Source: Takakia lepidozioides (Eukaryota; Streptophyta; Takakiopsida; Takakiales; Takakiaceae). Taken from it: DNA of 64,000 nt. The position numbers were made by a program, and so were the translations under genes. The notes below the pieces were generated by a model. The model was not told the origin of the DNA. It ran no database searches and worked only from the letters and a program-made list of their open reading frames with translations. Below are positions 54,201 to 63,200 of this stretch, one piece after another. The DNA is taken from assembly GCA_030704615.1 (NCBI GenBank), contig CM060733.1:37012001-37076000 (forward strand), in the 5' to 3' direction. Position 1 is the stretch's first letter, and every line of letters starts with the position of its first letter.

Positions 54201-57200
54201 GGCTTGGACAAACTCTTCATTTAGGTCAGGATGATCTTATCATGCATGAAGATTTGTTGCATCCTGGTGACCCTCCTAAAGCTCTCCTTTGGCAGTCAGA
54301 CCAGCAGCCAGAACTCTTACAGGTACATAATGTTCAGACCATTCTTCAAAATATCTCCATGCCACTCTCAAGACCTATTCCACTCCTTTGTTGACTTGAT
54401 TCAACCTGCCGTTTTACTGTACATTTCAGTTGATCGTCTGTAACAAGAAAGATATAAATTCTGGCATGGTCTTCTATTCTCCACTGGGTACTAACGAGGA
54501 GTTGAACTATCAGGTTTAGCAGACACAGGTGCTAAATGTCTCAATTATAGTCGTCGCTATGAGGGTTTTCAGGTGTCCTTGTCTTGAGCAGTGAACAAAC
54601 AAAGACTCCCAATGCTCTGTTTATCCAATGGAACCCTTCTCCATACAGATATAGAAAATGCAATGAAATGAAATGAAATGGTGCTTCATAACATCCGCAG
54701 AAAGCTCATAGAGCTTATGGGACAAAATGGAAAGAAAAACAAAACCAGAGCCAAAAATAAAACTATTGCTCGAGGAATTGTCTAAGGGTGAAGACCTCGT
54801 GCAGGTAAGCTCCTGCCTATCTGATCCCCTCTTTATTGGCCGTCCATTACAAGCATTCATCCAACGGTCATAGAAGACTCCTGCCTCCAAGCATTTCTGA
54901 TCCTCATAGTGGAAGACTTCAGTGAGAGATTGGGTTCCGCGGAATAGACGAATCTCCCACGGATCTCGTAGTATAGAGGGCAATAGAAGAAGAGGTGTTC
55001 TTCAGTTTCCCGGTTGCGCCCTGTGCAAGCTGGACATAGGTGGTCCTCCCGTTGCAGGTTTTCCCATCTGCCAGTCTCTATCCGTAGGCTGTGGGAGCCC
55101 ACCCTGAACTGCCCCAATGCCCTCAGGAGGGAAGGAGATAAAGGCGCCATCTCGGAGAACCAAGAATATCTCTCGATAGAAATGGAGCTTTTTCGTGAGA
55201 TTGGGTAGCTTCCAAGTTCTCCTCACATGTAGTTCCATAAGCTCCCTTCTGTTTGGATGTGATGTCCACCCCTTCTGGATTCACTGGTAATAGTGAAGCA
55301 ATAGAGAGTCCATTGCGCTCAAAAAAACTGTCCACCCGAGCATACCAGTGAAAAGAAAGCACATTTCCATTGGCTGATAAGTGATTGTAACAGATTTGCA
55401 TCGAAGGCTACAAATGGAGTAATCCATTCAGTGTGGATACTGAGGGGAAGATTCATATTGGTCTCCGAGGGAAACAAGATGGCAGACGTTTGGTGATTTG
55501 TGCTGAAGTTCGGAAAGGAGTAAAGGGCTCTCGCTTTTTTGTTGTTTTTCGTCTTGCAACTCGACAGAGCCCTTACAGGTTGGCAGTATTTCTAATTTGA
55601 AAACTAAATTCATATCCGTAGGATTGTTCACATGATGGCTCCCACGGTTATAATTTCCTCCTTTCCTTCCCCTTGTCTGCTTTGAAAGTGGAGAATGCTG
55701 CAGATCAAACTTTACATGCAAAAAACCACTCACAGCTTTTCATATTTTAGTGTTGGTCTGATTTTCGACTTCCTTCTTTCTCATCTCAGACACTGAGGTT
55801 ACGCAGCACCTATAACAGTTGCTTTTGAAAAACATACAGGGTTGAGAATCGCTCAGCAGTCTTGCCCTTCAGGTTCCGCCAAGCGGGCAGCTGTAATGAA
55901 TCCTGGCAGCTGTTGACTCCTGGTTCAGCTGCATCTTTTGCGTGGGAGGATCTGGGCCTAGAGCATTTGCTGGAAATGTTAGTGGATGGATGTGAACCTG
56001 TGACTTCAGTCAAGTACAACATTGACGAGTTGGTAGATTACCAGCCAACGCCCACAGTGCGGGGAGGCCCAGTTGCTGCACTCCAAGCGAAGGTTTTTCA
56101 AGAGGGGATGCTGAAAGTTATCAGAGTGGCCGACTGGAAACCGAGCAATGAAGACTTATCAATTGTAGCCGTTGGAGTATCAACAAATCCCTTGCACCAA
56201 GAACCTATCTCTCTCTTGCAGGGTTTTGAAAACCAATTTCACACAATTATTGAACTGGCAGAGTTCGGGCTTTCCATCATCGACCACACCCCTGAAGAGC
56301 TACTCTATGTTTCCATCCAGAATCTTGTCCTTTCTTTTGCAACTGGTTTGGGATCAGGAACAAAGCGGTAAGTTCCCTGCTAATCAGATACCTTTTCGGC
56401 CATTTCTCTTTAATGAGGGGCCACAAGGCTACGGCAAACAATGTCGTACGAGTACAATCTCCTTAATGAGGTATTATCCCAGAAGAATTGACCTTTCTAG
56501 ATGAAGCTGACCTGGAGGTTGCAGTGTCTAATGCCATGATGGGTGCCCCAAGATTGTCCGATGAAAATGAAGTTGGGCATAAAACTTCCCTGAACTTTCC
56601 AGTCTGTTTCCAGTCCTTAAGGATGATCTGAAGCGCATACCTACCCACGGCACTAGAGTGAAACTAAAACTGAGGGCAGGAAGCCTATCTTTGAACAATA
56701 AACAAATGCACAGAGGAAAAGGAGATTGTAACTGCCCAATGTGCAGGCAGCCTGAAGACAATGGGCATATCACACACATCAGGTTGATGCTTGTGTGAAG
56801 GGCTTTCTAGAGGATATCTGGAAAACCTGACCTAATTGTCTTTATGAAGCTTAGTCAACTACTGGGTGAGCTCTCCATTAAGGTATTTCTGCCCATACCG
56901 GGCGCAGGGTTATGGCATAAGGCTATGACAAACAGCAGCCTATATGATCACATTCTCTTCAATGAGGGGCTACAGGAAAATGGAGCAGTTTACGCAGCAA
57001 GCACAAATATAACCCAAGGGTTTGGGTAGAGCTGGTAATAAATTTGACAAGAACACAAGGGTTTTAAAACAAGTCCAAGGACAACTGCGTTTTGAAATTG
57101 TTAGGGAACAATGGGGGCCTACATGTTGTCGTTGTCATCGTCGTGAATGGATGGACATACAATCACTAAATGTCTTTTTCAGTAGAATGTCTTGGAACTT

Positions 57201-60200
57201 TTGAACAAACAGTTCAAGTACAATTCTGGAAAGTAGGATGCATGAAATAAGATTGTTACAGACTTTTAGAAGTAAGATCAACCATTTTTCTGAATACAAT
57301 ATGCAGAAGGGAAACTGTTCAGACCTAATCTTAGGTAGGAATTCTTTTTTCTCTAGCATATCCGTATCCACAACAAGTGCTCCTTTCTTCACAACCTCCG
57401 CTGCTCTGTGTATAGGTTGAAGATGCGTTTGGACAATCTTCAAGTTGACTGCCAGCTTCCATTGACTCCAATGCCCGTTCTGTTCATAGCACAAGAATCT
57501 GGGCATCGTGACTTTCTCTTGAAATGCACCATAACCGAGCAAGACATTGGAGTGCCAGATTGCTCCATATACCCATACATTGGCATACAGGTCCACCATC
57601 TTCCTTCATGTTTCACTTGTTTTGGTACTGGGTATGGTAATTTGGTTCTGGTCAATGACACTGAAAATAGTTAATCTTATCTTAGAAAGTCTTTGGGTTG
57701 TTCAGAGGCCTTGAAGTCTGCAGTTGCCATTGTGTGCATCCCATTTAGCAGATATTATGGCTGTTTCGCAGGGTCCCAGTGTACCTAATGTATCCTTCCT
57801 TGTGAACATCCACGAACCAATCATTTGGCGCCTGCATGAAATGTTTTGGCGGCTGAATCTGGGCCGCTTAAGAAGCAGCCAAACCACAGCTGTTGCGGTT
57901 GACCCCATCATTCGTATAGGGTAAGGCTTCCAATGGCTTTCACACGTCCTTTACATTGAATGTTATTGTGCTAATGTCAATAGCACCAGAAGGTTATCTC
58001 ATTGTCTCAGTTGCTTGTGTTTTGATACAAAGCATCAAGGAGTTGGGCTAGGGGGTTTCAGCTAATAATCAGAAAACTAGGGAGAGGAAGCAAGCGACAG
58101 AGAGTTGCATTGAGTCTTTCGGTTCTACCTTCGACTTCAAGAAGGCTCAGTGGCTTCAGTATTATGACTAGTGAAGTATGGAAGGAAATGAAATGAAATG
58201 AAATGGTGCTTTATAACGTCTGCGGAAAGCTCGTAGAGCTTATGGGACAAAATGGAAGAAAACATGAGAGAGGAACAAATCCAGAAACCACAATTAATGT
58301 TCTAGCGATTGTCTAAGGGTGAAGGCCTCGTGTAGGTAGGCTGCCAAGCATTTTTGATCCTCATAGTGAAGGAAGAAGAGATCAATCTGAACTTTCCTTT
58401 TTTTCTTGGAAGGCTTCTCCATACCTCTGAGATTCACTTCAAGGTTACTCTGGCAATGGCCCCGGCACAACGGCCTCGTGGGATCCTTGGTTTTTGGTCA
58501 ACGCTGATTACGTCTCTTGGCAACACCGACGAAATGCCGGTATGTTGACCTCAAGTTCGCCACTGGCCATGCAGATTTCCCTTCTAGCACTGCAGGCAAC
58601 ACCCTAGCCCCACATAGTACTGTGTCTTTCCCAGGTGCCCTCTGGGCGTCCTTTGGACCGAATAAATATCTTTCTCCTTTCTTCTCGTTATAAAGTACCA
58701 TTTCATTTCATTTCCTTCCTTCTCTTACATTCAAACTCGTCCTCTCTCTATAAGCTGCACTGTTCCATATTGTCTCCATCCGAGAGGTCCAATTAGTTGG
58801 AATGAGATTGCTCTCCATTGCTTGAACTTTGCTCCCTAGCCTGAAGTATTTTCAGGCCTGGGAATTATCTTCCAGCCTAGACGACCAGCATGTAGCCCCG
58901 TGGTAAGGGCATATACCCTCTCACGAGTGGTTGTGGGTTCAATCCACCTGTTGGAAGTCATTACGGTGTCCACCTTCCCACCGGAAGGCAGTAGCCCTAT
59001 GGGGTCAAGTGACACCATAAGTTACACTTGCTTCGACAACGCGTCCACCTTTTCCTTTTTTTATCTTCAGCCTGTAGTAATTACATAGGCACCTGGTTCT
59101 AGGCTAAGACGGTTGCTTGTGGAAGAAAGAAAATTTCCAGAAACTCCATCTGGAAGACGATTATACCTACTCATTACGACAGCAATTAGCTCCTTGTCTT
59201 TGTATCCACCAGGAATGACTTCAAGAGCAACTGTTAGTCGCATGAACATTTTAATAGTGTTTGGTGATACTTCCCGCTTTCCTTTCTGGCTTGTTCTGGC
59301 TGTATGGATTGAGAATTACTTTTAACTAAGTGGAAATTGGGGCAGATTCGCATCACTCCTCGTGTCCATGAGGATGTGTCAATGCGGCGGAGTGCCTTGT
59401 GGGCTGCGACATATGCCAGTATACGGAATGATTTGCTAAGTCAGCCATTCCTATTGCTAACTGGCGTTGACATACTTGGAAACACAAGCAGTGCTTTGGG
59501 GAATATGAGCAAAGGTGTGGCTGCACTCTCTATGGACAAAAAGTTTATCCGAGGTCGCCAGAAACAGGTGAGGATGATAGGAGTATCAGGATGAGAATAG
59601 ACATTGTTGAGTACAAAGACTGAACACATCAGAGCATACAAGGGCATGTTATTATTTTCATCTGCCTGACTAGTCTGTCAACAAGTTTGTGAATAGATTG
59701 AGATAGAGATACGTGCTAGATCACTGACTTGAGATTGAAATGGCTGGACGAATCAAGGCAAATGTGGAGGACATAGGTGATGGAATCCGTGAGGGAGGGG
59801 AGGCCCTGGCCAAAGGCTTGTTCCGGGGAGTGACAGGCATTGTGACCAAGCCATTTGAAGGTGCCCGGTCATCAGGCATGGAAGGGTTTCTACAAGGTGT
59901 GGGGAAGGGGGTTATTGGGGTTGCTATTCAACCTATGAGTGGAGTTTTAGATTTGCTGTCCAAGACGACAGAGGGTGCTAATGCAATGCGCATTAAGCTG
60001 GCTGCCGCCATCACATTAGAGCAGCAGCTCTTGCGGCGCCGATTGCCCCGTGCAATTGGAGGTGACAATGTGCTTCGTCCATTCGATGCATATAAGGCTC
60101 GAGGCCAGGTACTCGCACCATGTTTCTCCATCCCACCTTGAAGGATGCAATGATTCCGGCATAGCATTGGAGATTCACATTTGTGGGATGCTACCTTTTC

Positions 60201-63200
60201 TCTTTTGAAGCTTGCAAGTATCAAGCCAAGGGCCATGCCTGGGAAGGCCTTGCATTGTTGCAAAGCAAGAAGCATCCTTTTAGGGGTCATGGAGTCATCA
60301 GAACATTACAATTGTAATTATACAAAGGTCTCCTAAAAAACAATCAGCAGCAGAATCCAAAGATCTTCAAGATGGAATATCCAGATTAGAGATTCAACTG
60401 GTCACGTAATGTGTTGCTACCTGGGGGCTTTCGAGTCCTTGAGGGAGATTTGGGCAACCTTGTTACCCCGATTACGGCTGCTAGAAGGTTTCCACCTTCC
60501 CAACGGAGGCAGTAGCCCCTCGGGGTGAAGTGACCCTATAGTTTATGCTTGCTTCAGCAGGAGTCAACCATTTTCTTCCAGTTAGACATTGGAATTGGTT
60601 GGATCCCAAGTAGGCAGCCCACCACGGAAAGGTTATATCTGTTTTTTCCATATCACAATGGTCTCAGAAATTCCATCGGGGTTGTTCTGGTTCTTTCCAT
60701 TGACAGAAATGCTACATTGCATGGAACTTGGGAAACCTGTCTCACTCCTTTTGGGAGGCTCTTTATTTATGCAGAGGACTGGCTTTAGGAAGTGAGAAAA
60801 TGACCAAAAGCCTTGTGGGAAGGAGTGATTATGCCACAGAAGTGTTGTGCAACGTAATTGACACCTTCATATGTAGTACCAGCTTTCAAGAACCTGTAGG
60901 TGAAACAGAAGAGTATACGGCTGAATGTGACCAATATATACATTTCTCACCATTAGTCAGTGATATGGAGCGTATGCCAATGAGCTTCTGGCTAATGGGA
61001 CTGAACATCCAAAGATTGTAACATCAAGAACCATCAAGGTGGTAAGAAAGCCTTGTAGCCAACCAGTGACGAAACCCTGCACCAAGTATCAGGTCCTGGT
61101 GTTCTGCAGGATTGGAAACTGATGCTATTCCACATTTCCTGACAATTCATAATCATTGACTATACTAGCAGATCATATAATGGTCAACTAGTTTGAAAGA
61201 CATTTTGAAAAGGAACATTGTGACCTGTTGATTGAAGTAGCAGGCCTCACACGGTAGTTGGTGGGTGTGCACAGGTGTTGATGCAATTAGCAGAGCAGGG
61301 CACGATATTTGGACCTATGGATTTCTTCCGTGTGCGTGGAAAATTTGCCATGTCAGATGCTTATGAGGATCATTTCAACCTTCCCAAGAGCCGGACTCTA
61401 ATGATCACTCACCGTCGTGTAATCTTGCTTCAAGTGAGTTGCTGGGTCCAACTACATATGTAACATTATCGTATGATATCTATTATATTTCACTGAACCT
61501 AATTAAGTATGTTTGTGGTATTATTATTTTAAATTTATACATAGGTCGAATACTTAGACTATATATATTGATAGTGACCACATATATAATGGTCACTACT
61601 TGGTAAATTTATGTTGTTGTTTGGGTTAGTTCTACCCGCTACCCACTCTCTTGTTTTTGGAGTGGGCCAAATTACAGGAAACACGTTTCGAAACATCTTT
61701 GAGGGATAGAACTAATCTTGTATTCGTCCATTTGTAACTTCGGTCCCTCCTCAGCTTTTGTAATATCGTCGAGTTCAGATAAGCCAACTGTACTCCAGTC
61801 GTGCAGCTGGAGTCGGTAACCCTATGGAAATGTACTGAGTAGAAGAGACGGAAAACAAGAGATGAAAATGTTTCACCAACCTCAATGCAGTACTCATTCT
61901 GGACAGTTATCCTCCCTATGTTGTTTTATGCAGCATCCAACAAGTCTAATGCAGCAGAAGAAGCCTGACTTGCTGAAGGAACCATGCACAGTGACATGGA
62001 ATGTAACCTGGGATGAGCTGATGACTTTAGAGCTGGCCCTTGCAAAGGAGGAGCCCTTGCACTTACCCCCATCTCGACTCCTCATTCATCTGCGCAATTG
62101 GTCCCAGGACTCCCGGCTTTTTGACTCGAAAGAAATTGCACGACTTGTGAACTGCCACCCAGGCACCAAGCAGGCAGTTGAAATACGCGCTGCAATTCAG
62201 CGAGCTTATGACTCTTATGGACCTGGCTCCCCTACAATTCCAGCCCAGGTATGACCACCAACAGCTTCCTCACTAAACTTCTTTGTAGGGGAAAGAGGGG
62301 GAGGGAAGAAGGTATCAAACAACAGAAATGAGATGAAATGAAAATGGTACTTTATAACGTCCGCGGAAAGCTCAAGGGACAAAATGGAAAAAAACATACA
62401 AAACCAGAGCCAAAACAAATACTGCTCGAGGGATTGTCTAAGGGTGAAGGCCTCGAGCAGGTAAGCTGCCAAGCATTTCTGATCCTCATAGTGGAAGACT
62501 ACAGTGGGAGATTGAGTTCCGCGGAATAGACAGTGCAGTCTCCCACGGATCTTGTAATATAGAGGGCAATAAAAGAAGAAGTGTTCTTCAGTTTCAATTT
62601 CCTGGTTGCGCCCTGTGCAAGCTGCGCATAGGCGGTCCTCCCGTTGCAGGTTTTCCCATCTGCCAGTCTCTATCCGTCCCACCCTGAACCGCCCCAATGC
62701 CCTCAGAAGGGAAGGAGATAAAGGCGCCGAAAGATAATTGGGCCGCAAGATTCTATCATCTTGGAGAACCAAGAATGTCTCTCGGTAGAAATGGAGCGTT
62801 GTTGTGAGATTGGGTAGCTTCCAAGTTCTCCTGACATGTAGTCCATAAGCTACCTTCTAATGAGTGTGTTGTGATCCTGTTTGGATGTGATGTCCACCCC
62901 TTCTGGATTCTCTGGCAATAGGGAAGCAATAGAGAGTCCATTGTGCTCAAGAAAACTGCACACTCGAGCATACCACGAGGGCTTGAAACCTGCTGTTTTG
63001 AGCCTAATAGGCTGCCTAGTTTTCCATAACCCTCATAGACTTCTCCCAGGTGGCGAGAAGTTGTGAGGAGCCATCTCCTGGGGATCTATGAGGGAAGTGC
63101 CTTGATTTTGGGGCAGTCCCAGTTGATTTGGCCACATCAGTGCTGTAAAACTTGTCCTCCCAAGGAAGTAGAGCTTTGCAGCGTCTTGACCCTAATTTCG

